From Monosiga brevicollis MX1 (lineage: Eukaryota > Opisthokonta > Choanoflagellata > Craspedida > Salpingoecidae): a DNA stretch of 64,000 bases. The stretch is from positions 184,387-248,386 of the forward strand of contig NW_001865043.1 of NCBI RefSeq assembly GCF_000002865.3, in the 5' to 3' direction. Made by a program: the position numbers and the translations under genes. The notes under the pieces are model-generated. The model had not been told where the DNA came from. It ran no database searches and saw only the letters and a program-made list of their open reading frames with translations. This document shows, piece by piece, positions 23,567 through 37,960 of the stretch (its first letter is position 1; every line of letters begins with the position of its first letter).

Positions 23567-24532
23567 ATGAAGATGACAGTGGGTCGGGGCATCATGTCAG
23601 TGTGTGTGGCGGCGTGTCGTGCAAACTGGGCGTCGCGGTCCATGGGGGCCGGGCGGTCCTTGGCCATGTCTACGGCAGCTTCCTCTCAGCCTTTTGGAAC
23701 GGGGTGGATCAAGGAAGAGGAGCGGGCAGGTGGCGTCTTTGGTCAGTATGCCGACGAGTACGATCAGTTGCGGCCTCATTATCCGGCCTCCCTCTGGGAT
23801 TTGGCCATCAAGCATGTCCAGATGCGCACCGATACTGAGCCATGCAGTTGGACCGCCGCGGACATTGGTTGTGGCACGGGTCGCGGCGTTGCAGACCTCT
23901 ACCGGCAGGGTTGGTCTCGCATATATGCCTGCGAGCCTGATCCTGGCATGCTGGGGGCGACTCGAAGCAAGCTCGAGGCTCGCATCGCCGAACACCCGTC
24001 CGCCTCGGGCACCGACGTCGAGTATCGGCAGTGCACAGCCGAGCAGACTGGTCTGCCCGCCCATTCCTGTGATCTTGTCACGTGTTTGCAGGCATGGCAC
24101 TGGGTGGACCTCGTGCCCGGACTCGAGGAAATGCGTCGCATCCTCAAGCCCGGCGGTGTCCTGGCGCTGGCCTGGAACGATCGCGACCTGACTGACCCCT
24201 TGGTCGCAGCCATGGAGGAGACCATGGAGGCATACAATCCCCACTACCAGCGCGACGCCCGCCAATGTGATGCCTGGGGCGAGCGTCTAGTGACCCACAA
24301 CATCTTCACTCTTGAACTCCAAGCGGATCTTCCCAACCAGCTGGGTCTGGCCAACGCAGACCAGGTCCTCGAACTCCTCATGACCTTTTCCTACGTGCGC
24401 AACGCCCTCACGTCCACACAGCAAGATGCGTTTCTGACCGATATGCGCACCCGGCTGGATGCGTTTACCTTTCCCTACTCCCTCCCCTTGCTTACTCGTC
24501 TCTACCTTTTGCGCCCCACCATGCCGTCCTAA
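23567..24532 (+). CDS. Class I SAM-dependent methyltransferase (type 11 family)
   Basis: Single exon, about 321 residues from the ATG at 23567; later in-frame ATGs (for example MSVCVAACRANW or MSTAASSQPF) are also possible starts, and the Arg/Ser-rich leader could be a mitochondrial signal. The SAM-binding fold is clear: motif I ADIGCGTGRG at about 98-107, acidic loop YACEPDPGML, motif with LQAWHWVDL and a post-motif LKPGGVLALAWND. The Phe-Tyr-Asp start (FGQYADEYDQLRPHYP) and the WHW signature resemble the fungal trans-aconitate methyltransferase and CRG1 group. Substrate unknown. Confidence 0.82.
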   Translation: MKMTVGRGIMSVCVAACRANWASRSMGAGRSLAMSTAASSQPFGTGWIKEEERAGGVFGQYADEYDQLRPHYPASLWDLAIKHVQMRTDTEPCSWTAADIGCGTGRGVADLYRQGWSRIYACEPDPGMLGATRSKLEARIAEHPSASGTDVEYRQCTAEQTGLPAHSCDLVTCLQAWHWVDLVPGLEEMRRILKPGGVLALAWNDRDLTDPLVAAMEETMEAYNPHYQRDARQCDAWGERLVTHNIFTLELQADLPNQLGLANADQVLELLMTFSYVRNALTSTQQDAFLTDMRTRLDAFTFPYSLPLLTRLYLLRPTMPS

Positions 24533-24936
24533 GATTTGATCCTGCCCTTTGAAAAGACCATGTACATAGCCATGCGCGCTCCCTGGCGGAGCCGATTGAC
24601 AGTTTTATTTTGAATAGATTTGGCTTTGCATGTAGAAGGTCAGAATCGCTTATCAGCCGCGCTCTGCGTCGGGCTTTACCGATGCCACGAGCAGAACGGA
24701 GCAGAACAGAAACAAGAAAGAAACAAACAAAAAAACAAAAGCAGGAACAGTCAAGAATGCACAAGGCGGCGTGGCTCGTCATGCAGATGCCATGCGCTCT
24801 CGCTCCAAGTGCCTGGAAGCAACGTCCCATTAATCTTTGCAGTCTCGTGCCGGGCTCGGCCCGCTCACACAGCGCAAAGAGAGGTGCACTAAAGAAGTCG
24901 TGGCAGGGGCAGGGTGCGACCGGCCGGTCAGCCACT
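24533..24936. other. Convergent 3' ends
   Basis: Between the 3' ends of the methyltransferase and of the coiled-coil gene. A-rich around 24715-24745. No gene seen. Confidence 0.55.
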
Positions 24937-28833
<3,897 letters not shown>

Positions 28834-29558
28834 GGCCACGGTTGGGCTGGCGGTGCGGCAGCAAAATCAGAAAGGCCACCACGGATAAAACGGGTGATGA
28901 TGCGTGCTCCCGTAGTCTGCCGAAGAGGAAAGGAGGCCTAGCGCAGCGGCGCAGCCAAAGGCCGGAGCGCGCCAGCGCTGAGCATCTTTCACGTTTTGAC
29001 GCCAGTCCAGCCGCCTCAAGCCCACAGACGGGCACGGAAAGCAAGGGTTATGCGTGCCAAAGGCAAGATCTATCCACAACACAGTCTGTTCCTATCAGCC
29101 CGAGTCCTGAGAGCGCCGACGCTTGATGAACGGAGGCTCTGCCGCTGGATTCGGTCTGCGAGGAGGGTCCGACTGCCGTCTAGAGAAAAAAAGTTTTTGA
29201 ATTGTCAGTCGTCGCCAAGGACAAAATGTCAGATAATTTCTCTGGGAACGGATCATACGCTCACTGCTTTCGTATTTTTACGCCAAAGGGAGTTTTGAGC
29301 TGGCGGGTGATGGGGCACCGATGGAGGGAGGGGAGAGAGTCGGAAGAGTGCAGTCAGTCCGCTTGAAGGACTCGGTGATCTGAATGACTCTTTGCAAACC
29401 ACCACCATCACACCACCACCACCATCATCATCACCCACCACAAACCAAGTCAATTAGGCACAGTGAGGGAGCAAAAAAAAAAAAAAAAGGTTCGCGCGCA
29501 GCGCGATCGAGTAGGGTCAGGAAAAAGAAAAAAACAAGGAGGCGGCGGGGGTGCTAGA
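28834..29558. other. Intergenic, no supported gene
   Basis: Upstream of the coiled-coil gene (minus) and downstream of the Lsm10-like gene (minus). Contains a CAC/CATCAT run at 29399-29440 and an A15 run at 29473-29488. Small plus- and minus-strand frames show no domain. Confidence 0.55.
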
Positions 29559-30405
29559 CTAGGGGTGCTGCGTAGCAGCGAGAGGGTCGGCGCGGGGTCC
29601 GTCGGGTTTGGCGCGCTTGCGAGCCGGTCGATAGGCTTGCATACCCTGAGTCGACTTTTGCACCTGCAGAGGCATTGCTTGGGTTGAGACAGAGGCAGGG
29701 ATGGGCGAGGGAGGGTGAGGCGGGAGCCAGTTCGACGTACTACTTTGCGGACGACTGTTAGGGGGTCAAAGTCAGTGGGTAGCTGTGGGCGGTGGGCAGT
29801 CATCAGAAACCCGAGCAAGCACCGAATCTTTGTGAGACTGGTGCGACGTGCATGAAGGGAGTCCGATGTTGAGGGTGACCTGCCTCAACGGTTCGGATGC
29901 GATGGCCAAGAAGAAAGAGGTGATCGAGCTCCAGCCGGCCATATCCTTTGGCCTGGTGTTGGGTCCACAGGATTGGGCAAGCGTAAGATGTGGGGCATGA
30001 GGCCAGGGATTGCACGGCCAGGGCGGGGCTGCCAAACAGGCTGGGAGGTTGGTGTGAGCTGAGCGAAGGCGAACCGTGGCGGCGCGCCAGGCCTTTTCGG
30101 GGGCCTGTTCAGGCGGGCGAAGGGTGGCTTGACGCTCGTACACGGCATCAACCAGCGACAGACTAGGCGGGGCCAGGGGGCCGGCATTCACAGCTCAGTT
30201 GATCGGCAGGCTGATTGGAAGGCTGAAGCGAAGAGCGGCCAGGCACATCAGGACGGGTTGGTGCTCACTTGGTATGGGCATCGCTGTCGACAAGGCGCCC
30301 AGTGGCACGATCCCCATTGGTCAGCTCTACGTCGACGTGCTGGCCGTGCAATCCCTTGAACATGACGGCCAGCGTGGCCGCCGACTGCCGGAAATCCTGG
30401 GCCAT
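29559..30405 (-). CDS. LSM10: Lsm10-like Sm-fold protein (candidate U7 snRNP subunit)
   Basis: Five-exon model, 146 residues: 30405-30269, 30162-30075, 29952-29884, 29782-29741, 29663-29559. Exons 1 and 2 join to VDVELTNGDRATGRLVDSD-AHTNLSLVDAV, a good Sm1 motif (Gly, Asp and Asn at the right spacing). Exon 3 gives an Sm2-like strand, LELDHLFLLGHRIRTVE, where the usual RG(N) is replaced by LGHR; this resembles Lsm10 (LDDLFVTGRNVRYV) more than other Sm proteins. Exon 4 continues LPTDFDPLTVVRK, parallel to the region after Sm2 in Lsm10, and exon 5 adds a basic tail. Lsm10 replaces SmD1 in the U7 snRNP that cleaves histone pre-mRNA. Intron 3 needs a GC donor (GAG|GCAGGT); a GT donor 4 bases on would shift frame and end early. 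Another Sm/LSm identity is possible. Confidence 0.62.
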
Positions 30406-31140
30406 GGCGCTGGCGCAAAACACGGCCACAACGACAATGTATTTTACTTTTCAAACCCCGATTTTACAATGTAAAATACTTTTGAGCATCTGCAACTGGT
30501 CTGGCTGGAATCAGGTTGTTTTTCGGTTCAATTTTGGTTCACTCGTCTCCCCATTCAAACGGCCATTGCAGCCGTCATACTCGATCACACTTTATTTCTT
30601 TTTAATGTGTGACGCGTGATACATTTAGTCAGGAACCGGCTTGCAGTCCTTCGGCCGAACCGCACACCCCGAGGTTACCTATGCCCTCCTACCCTACCTT
30701 ACCACAGCCAATTCAAGGCCCAAGACTCTCCCTCTCTCTCTCAGAGTGTCGGAGGTGTGGAAACAGGACTCTTCATCAAAGGATCAAACAGAGGAAATGG
30801 CAGCGCCAGCCAGCATCGGAAACCCGAGGTTCTTTCAGTAGTGAAGGAGGGAGCCATTGTGTGACCGGCCAAGCGTCGCACCTCAGCTTGTTCATCTGAC
30901 CTGACCCAATGCTCTGTGGGGCCCTGTGTACGTGCCGTACCATGCACGGACCCGACCTAACCCTCACCGCCCAACACAAAATACACGAGAACCCTATGGT
31001 CGCTTGCCCCCAATGCGCTCCGGATCAAACGCACGCCATAGAGTGCAAACACACAGAAAGAAACAAAAGAAACAAAAGAAAAATCAAAAAGAAAGAGAGA
31101 GAGAGAGAGAGAGAGAATTGAATTGGTTTCGGTTTGAGAA

Positions 31141-31180
<40 letters not shown>

Positions 31181-31498
31181 TCAAAAAAATGTATACGCCC
31201 CCTTCCCCGCCCACCTATCTCTCTCTCTCTCTCTCTCTCTGTGGGCGCGCGAGCTGGGGGCTGTCATTTGACCGCGTGCACGCTTGAAACTGACTGATCA
31301 AGTGGCTGTCTGCCGTTTTTTTTTTTGCCTTTTGGGTGTGTGATCATTTTGTCCTTGGCTGCTTGAATTGCATTGCTGGGGCTGGTTTGGACGACGCGTC
31401 GCCCTTCCCCTTGATCAAGATCCAGTACAACGGCAGCCCTGCCCTAACGCTTGGAGCCGCCCTTTTTTTTTCTTGCTTTCTTCAACCGACCCGACGTC
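30406..31498. other. Divergent intergenic region with GA/CT microsatellites
   Basis: Between the starts of the Lsm10-like gene (minus) and the bZIP gene (plus). Holds (GA)n at 31090-31117 and 31139-31180, (CT)n at 31217-31241, and a duplicated TTTACAATGTAAAATAC-like palindromic patch near 30434-30481. Both promoters should be here. Confidence 0.6.
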
Positions 31499-32044
31499 AT
31501 GGATACTTCAAGCGATGTACGTTGGTGCTTCCGACTTGTCGAGTTGCCCTTGCTGGCTGCCTGCGCCGGGCATATCGCACGTGTCGCGCTGTGTTTCTAT
31601 TTGAGCATCATCTCACCTTGGCCTCGCTGCCGTTTGGTTCTTCCTTTCCCTTTTTTGCCTACTCGGTCGCCTTTCCACCAGTCAATGTTTCCCGACCTTT
31701 TGGGTGTCCAACACTATGATGTCATGGAGCAAGAGCTGACGGCCTTTTTGACGCCTGCGCACGACACCATGTTGACCTCTGCCTTTGGCTCGGTCGACTC
31801 GGCTGAAGCCGATGGCATGTGCAGTTTTGATTGGCCCTCGGCCGCTCTCGAACAAGACGACGCTCCCCACTTTGGCGTCTATGCCGAGCCTCTCTCCTCG
31901 GCTGCCTCTTCCCCTTCCACCACCGCGAGCTTGGCCGATGAAGCCACTACCCCCGTGCCCTCTCTCCACCAGATGCACCAACAACAACCACAACAGCAAC
32001 AGCATCAAGCCGTCTTTACCCAACAACAACAACAACAGCAACAA

Positions 32045-32075
<31 letters not shown>

Positions 32076-32674
32076 AACAAGCTTCCCAGGCTGCAACGCC
32101 CGCCTACTCATCCATGGGCGAGGACGAGGACGAGGACGAGGATCGCGACCTGCCCACCATCGAGGAGCTCGAAGCTACCGTGCACGCCCATTCACAGCGC
32201 TCTCGCGAGTCAGGCTTGCGCCACTTTGCAGTCGACAGCTCGCGCGTGCCCACCTCCCTCACCGATCTCTCTGATCAAGAGCTTGCCATGATCGACTTTA
32301 AGATCTTGACCCAGCTCATGGCCGAGGCCGGCCTCTCCAAATCCGAAGTGGCCGACGTCAAGGCCAAGCGCCGCAGGCTTAAGAACCGCCTCTCTGCTCG
32401 CCTTTGCAGCAACAAGAAGCGGGAAAAGTGCTCCGAACTCGAAGACACCAACCGTGACCTCCTCGCCAAGCTGCGCCAAGTCGCCCAAGAGAACAAGACA
32501 CTCAAGTCAGAGACGAATCGTCTCAAGGAGGCCAATACCGCCCTCACAAAATCTTCAGCCGAAGCCCAACGCGAAGCCGCGACCCTTCGTGCCCAGGTCA
32601 ATCAACTCACGCAAATGCTGGCTCGTGCCGGTCTCGAGCAGAACGATCTGGAAGGGGCTGCTTTTGCTGCTTAA
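31499..32674 (+). CDS. bZIP transcription factor with Maf-like extended homology region and polyQ
   Basis: Two exons: a tiny first exon 31499-31516 (MDTSSD, donor GTACGT) and 31682-32674; 336 residues. The splice joins in frame just before MFPDLLGVQHYD; the long open frame across the 165-bp intron is incidental. An acidic, Ser/Asp/Phe-rich N-terminus looks like an activation region, followed by a Gln tract at about residues 105-137 and an acidic Asp/Glu run. The DNA-binding part starts with LSDQELAMIDFKILTQL, LSKSEVADVKAKRRRLKN, which parallels the extended homology region of Maf proteins placed directly before the basic region (KNRLSARLCSNKKREKC). A leucine zipper follows with heptads through NRDLLAKLRQVAQENKTL. 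Maf factors use the extra helices to read bases flanking the core site. Target and partner are unknown. Confidence 0.85.
32023..32082 (+). repeat. CAA/CAG polyglutamine tract
   Basis: Mixed CAA and CAG codons encoding about 19 Gln in the bZIP protein; a looser Gln/His-rich stretch precedes it from 31980. The mix of codons suggests an older, partly stabilised tract. Confidence 0.9.
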
Positions 32675-33345
32675 GCTTTGCGCACCTGCTGCCCTTTTAT
32701 CCTATCACCTGTGCCGTGATGTTCATGTGCCGTATGCCTTTCATTTTTCTGTTTTGTTTTGTTTTGCCTGGTTTTGTTCTCCGTTTGGATCAAATCCACC
32801 GCGGCCTTGGGTGACAAGGCGTGGTAATCTGAATCCTTGTCGGGCTTTCTGGTCAACCACATTGTGCCAAAGTCCAGATATTTTTTTTTTGTGTGAATAG
32901 CGCTGGCCGCCTTGTTCTTTCTCCTTTTTTTGTTTTTGTCTTTTTCATCGAAGGTGCTCTGCCTCTTGATGTGTCCATGTCCCATGCCTCCGATCATCAT
33001 CACTTGATGCGATGATCGTTGAGCGCGAGCTATGTTGTGCGTGACTCCAGTTATACCTGAAGCCTTGTGTTTGTTTGTCATCGTGACTCCCCGTGTTTGC
33101 CCCCTCCCTGCTTTCGACGCGAGTGTCCCTGGGATGGGAGGGCTTAACAAGTTTTACATTGCACTTGCTTCTCTCTGCATCGCAAGCATTGTGTTTGCTA
33201 CCCGTTTTTTTTTTTGGTATGCAATTGTATCAAGCAAATAAGTCACCTCATTGTCTCCTCAAGTCGACAGTCTCAGTCAAAGAAACAACTACGAAGCAAA
33301 TGAACACCTCACGCTGTGGACCCCGTCCCCCATCCCGCCGGTCGA
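32675..33345. other. Convergent 3' ends, T-rich
   Basis: Between the 3' ends of the bZIP gene and the Prune-DPCK gene. T-rich runs at about 32879-32891, 32920-32945 and 33206-33217 fit 3' untranslated sequence of the bZIP gene. No further gene seen. Confidence 0.55.
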
Positions 33346-36315
33346 CTACTTGGCTGTCGCCAACCCAGCATTGTTTAGCTTGTCACGGACAGTCGCCTTG
33401 AGGGTTGCCACATCTGTGCCATTGTTGTCAATGATGATCGTGGCCCGGTCAGCGTGTTCGTGCTGCATCGCCAACCTTCGCTCAATCTCCGCCTGTCATG
33501 AACCCATGCGATAATCGAACAAGTTTGAGAAAGCGCCAGGTGGCAGCACACCACAGCTGTGCAACATGCCACAATGTAATTGCGTTGGAATAAAACCGGT
33601 CAACTTACCTCGGACCAGCCTCGCGTGGCAAGGCGGGCGTGCACAACATCGTCGTCAGCCGTCACGAGCAAGACGTGGTTACACACTGTGTGCCAGCCCG
33701 CGTCCACCAGAGCCGCTCCCTCAACCACCAATACGCGCGCAACACTATCATCAGCAGCTTCGAGTCGCTGCACTGCCGCCAATATCTCGCGCGAAAGCGC
33801 CGGATACAGTAACGCCGTCAATCGATTCATCTACAAAGTGTAGACAAGAAACTTGAGAATTCGCAAGTGTTGTCAACGGTGCCCCCCTTGTATTCCACCC
33901 AACAGCGACTGGCTCACCTGAATGGGATCAGCAAATACGAGTGCGCCCAAGCGCTTACGATCTATCACCCCCTCAGCATCCGTCACCTCTGCCCCAAACG
34001 TAGCCACAATGGCCGCGTGGCAAGCCGTACCCGCTTCATAAAGCGCGTGTGCGCCACGATCTCCATCAAAGTACGTGAATCCGAGCTGCCTCGTGGTAAG
34101 TTGCCAGAAGCACAGCCATTCATGAGAGCACCCGACATACAAGAGAGGGAGAGAGGAGCTTGGCTTTGCATCGGCGTGCGATGCGATGCCGGTGTTCTTC
34201 GTGCGACGCCAAGGACGTATACCCACCTCATCCGCCAAGTACTTGGCGACGGTGGATTTGCCACTCCCAGCACGGCCCATCAAGCCCAAAATTTGGACCT
34301 TGGTACTGGGGGAGGTTTGGGCTGCTTCAGCCAAGCGCTGCACTGCTGGCAAAACATACTGAAAAGAGTTGTGGCCGCAAAAGAGAGAAAGCGGGAGGGA
34401 GAGAGGGAGGGAGGGAGAGAGGCCAAACAGCCCGCGACTCATAAGACAGGCATGAATGATGCAAAACTCAAAGTCCCAGATCAGATTTCATCCTCAATGT
34501 GGCAAGCTTGGACGAGGGCGACCTCACCTTGCGTGACAGTTTTGTATTATTTTGCTTGTAGCCAGCGACTCGCAGCAGCTGTAAGTGCTCGGTCACATCT
34601 GGCAGCGGCTGGAGTGCAAGATCCGAATCTCCTGCCAAGGTTGAAAATAGCTCCTCAACCCATGGCACGGTGCTGATAAATGGCAGTCATATCCGTGTTG
34701 ACAGTTGCGGACAGACACGCGGCGTGCATTAGTGCATGAGTGCATGAGTGATGAAGAGAAAGGGCCAACATCCCGCTGCCGGTGGGCTGTCTGACCGCCA
34801 AAAGAGTGACAAACCTGAGACCTGGCTTCGAGGTCAATGCCAGCTCGCGTGAGAAAGAAGGTGTCTGGTGCATCGTCAGCAACACCAGCACGTCAACGTT
34901 GCGCGAATGCATAAAGGATAACAGCTCATCCTCAGCACCGTCCTATGTCAAGGGCACGTGTACTGCTGGTAAGAACAGAAAGCTTTCCGTCGAAGCGGCG
35001 ACAAATTCCCCGCACCCGGGAAAAGAAGGCGCTGAGCGCCAGATTGACTGCTGGCAGACCGATACGAATCCGTCCAACATCGATCTGCTTATAATCCTGT
35101 GCGAGAGGACAGAGCATGTCACCGTCAGAAGAGCTACTCAAGCTAAAACGATGCCACTGCCCCAGGCAAAAGGCCCGACGGACTGTGAGGCAGACCTTGC
35201 GCAAAAGCTGATTGACTGTGAGGTGGCTGACGTCGGCTTTGGCTTGCTGGAGACGATCAAATTCGGCGTTCAGATCCCAGTCTAGAACTTCGTTCAGAGC
35301 GCCGGCCACAGCTTGATCCAAAGGCAAGCAGCGGCCCTTGCTGGCATCCAGCTTGACTGTATCGATGAGAATCGCCGATAAAAGCATCTCACAGGCCGTT
35401 GCATCCGCAGCCACCGCATCATCATCTAAGCAAGCACGGCGTCAGCAGGATCAGGTATCAAGTTGAAGGGGGTGTAGAGGATCAGAGCCCGACCCACCGC
35501 CACAGTCATTGCCACCGCGACTGGGTTGGCTGCAAGCGGGTACAACGCCTGTTTTACGCACATTGATCTGCCACTAGTGAGGCACAGGACCCTACGGGCT
35601 CGATGCGTTTGAGATCCAACCTCTGGGCCACCTCTGCGGACAGCTGGTCCTAAACAAGTAGCCATGTCTGACACAGTGAGTCACGTTGGCAGCGAGTGAA
35701 AGGCCGACGGCCGAGCAGCTGCAAAGTTGAGGGCCCTACGTCGTGGTGATCCATGACGGAGCAAACAAAGGGTGCCCATTGTTGTTGGTGCTTGGCTAGG
35801 CGGTTGTGGTCGACCAAGTGCAAACAGAGCCTAGGCATCACGTGAGGGGGCGTGGGTCAGCCCAGGGGAATCACCACATGGCTACAGAACTTATGAAGCC
35901 AAGGTTACAGGGTCCGAAGCATCAAAACGCCGAGCTTTGCGCTTTAGCAGATTGAGACATGAAGGACGTACGCATTGGCATCGGCCCAGGACTGGAGTGG
36001 CAGCTCATCGATGTAGCAGAGTTCGTCTGGGCTGAGGTTGTGGCGCCCGAGGACGTGCATAACCTCAGCACGCAGCGGGAGGTCCTCACGGGTGGTGTTG
36101 ATCAAGGGCAACACCACCATGCTACGCGCCGGGTCTGTCTGGTCTGCCGAGAGATCCTGCTGCAACTGCCAGGCACGGACAAACGTGCTGACGACACTGT
36201 CCAGGTCGGAGGCCTCATTGCCCATTACAACATGCACCACCGTGTTGGCAGTCGGCCCTGCCAGCAGAGCTGTCAGCCGCTGGCGCGCGGCACGCACATA
36301 TCCTAGCAATGCCAT
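33346..36315 (-). CDS. Fusion of Prune-type DHH phosphoesterase and dephospho-CoA kinase
   Basis: Eleven exons: 36315-35972, 35830-35740, 35649-35562, 35425-35196, 35096-35016, 34930-34822, 34631-34528, 34358-34227, 34085-33918, 33830-33609, 33492-33346. They sum to 1,716 bases, 571 residues, with every phase agreeing. Residues 1-~365 match Prune: VMGNEASDLDSVVS, LPLINTTREDLPLRAE, YIDELPL, LVDHN, MDHHD, then VGSCASLV, QAKADVSHLTVNQLLRK, DVLVLLTMHQTPSF and NNTKLSRK. Prune proteins hydrolyse short-chain polyphosphates or cyclic nucleotides. Residues ~372-571 are a complete dephospho-CoA kinase: P-loop GLMGRAGSGKST, FDGDRGAHALYEAG, VIDRKRLGALVFADP, VVEGAAL and a C-terminal IIIDNNGT. DPCK phosphorylates dephospho-CoA to CoA. 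Exon 8 itself contains both the end of Prune homology (YVLPAVQRLAEA) and the kinase P-loop, which makes two separate genes unlikely. Fusion is not known to me elsewhere. Confidence 0.85.
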
Positions 36316-36951
<636 letters not shown>

Positions 36952-37534
36952 ATGGCATCCAAGGGACGGCACGTTGCCGGCGTGGACGGCCGGGACAGTG
37001 CGTTTCGCATGAACATCGACGATCGGTGCGTGTGCTTCAACCCCGCTCAATCCGCCCGCCCCTTGGTAGTCTTGACCTGATATGCGCCTCCGTGCTCGCA
37101 CCTCTAGCTACAAGCAAATCAAGGCAAAGAAGGATTTGCTGGAAAAACTGTACTATGTCAACACCCTCTTCTATCTGTGCACAGCGGCCGTGGCTTTTGT
37201 CACTTATCAAGAGCTGGGTTACCCCCACATGAACTGGCTGATCTTCCTGGGCGCGTTGCTGCCCCTCCTCGGCCGCTACGCTTCGGGGCGCAATCATGTG
37301 CTGACCATGTCGGCTTTTAGCTTTGCCAGCTCCTGCGCGCTTGCCTACATTCTGTACGCGGGTATTGGGCGTGTGTTGACCGTGGCTTCGATCAACGGCT
37401 ACACAGACTATTTGATCGCCGTCATTGCCTTGGGCATCTACGGCGTGTGCGGCCACGCCATGTACGCGCTCACAGCCCGTCAACTCGTGAGCCTCATGGA
37501 TGTTCGAAAGAACAAGGCTACCAAGCAAAAGTAA
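36952..37534 (+). CDS. JAGN1: Jagunal homolog, ER membrane protein
   Basis: Two exons, 36952-37025 and 37108-37534, 166 residues. The N-terminus MASKGRHVAGVDGRDSAF parallels animal Jagunal (MASRG...GTDGSDF), and after the splice come RYKQIKAKKDLLEKLYYVN and four hydrophobic membrane segments (LFYLCTAAVAFV, LIFLGALLPLLG, FASSCALAYILYAG, LIAVIALGIYGVCG). The C-terminus is Lys-rich (KNKATKQK), an ER-retrieval-type cytosolic tail. Jagunal is needed for ER organisation and secretory traffic in Drosophila oocytes and for granulocyte maturation in humans. Length and topology match the family (183 residues in human). Confidence 0.87.
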
Positions 37535-37960
37535 GCATGGGTGGAGGCATTCAGATGACCGCCGACAGCAAAGCTGTCTATGGCGCGCGTGGCGCAAATT
37601 GAGCGCACGAGGCCCTTTGGGCTATTGTGACAAAAAGCGAACGTTTTGAAGCGTCCACCACATCAGAATCCAAATATACCCCAGCAAAGTGCGGGCGCAG
37701 GGGCTCTCAATTTGGGTTAGCAAGTACCCCGATGTGCACGCGCGTGCGTGCTCTGCACGCACGACGTTCTTTAGCCAAGCCATAGACCAGCCAGCACGGA
37801 TGTCACGGGATTATCGTGTTGTAGCAAGCCCAGCTATTCACTTGGCTTTGCTCTGGCGAAAAGTCTTGTGGCTTGGAAATGCAGCCCGCTACCCAGCCTG
37901 TTCTTGTCCCACAAAGGCACAGAAGGACATGCAGCTCTGCACGCCCACACACTCACATGT
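37535..37960. other. Convergent 3' ends
   Basis: Between the 3' ends of Jagunal and STE24. No gene or repeat of note. Confidence 0.6.

Noticed and set aside
31451-31684. Longer N-terminus for the bZIP protein read straight through from 31451
   Set aside because: It passes through an intron with a good GTACGT donor and a cag acceptor; splicing gives a sensible start at MDTSSD.
33873-34442. Stand-alone dephospho-CoA kinase starting at an ATG at 34442
   Set aside because: The frame from that ATG crosses a CTCCC-rich intron, whereas the acceptor at 34359 joins the Prune exon in phase and the Prune homology continues past it.
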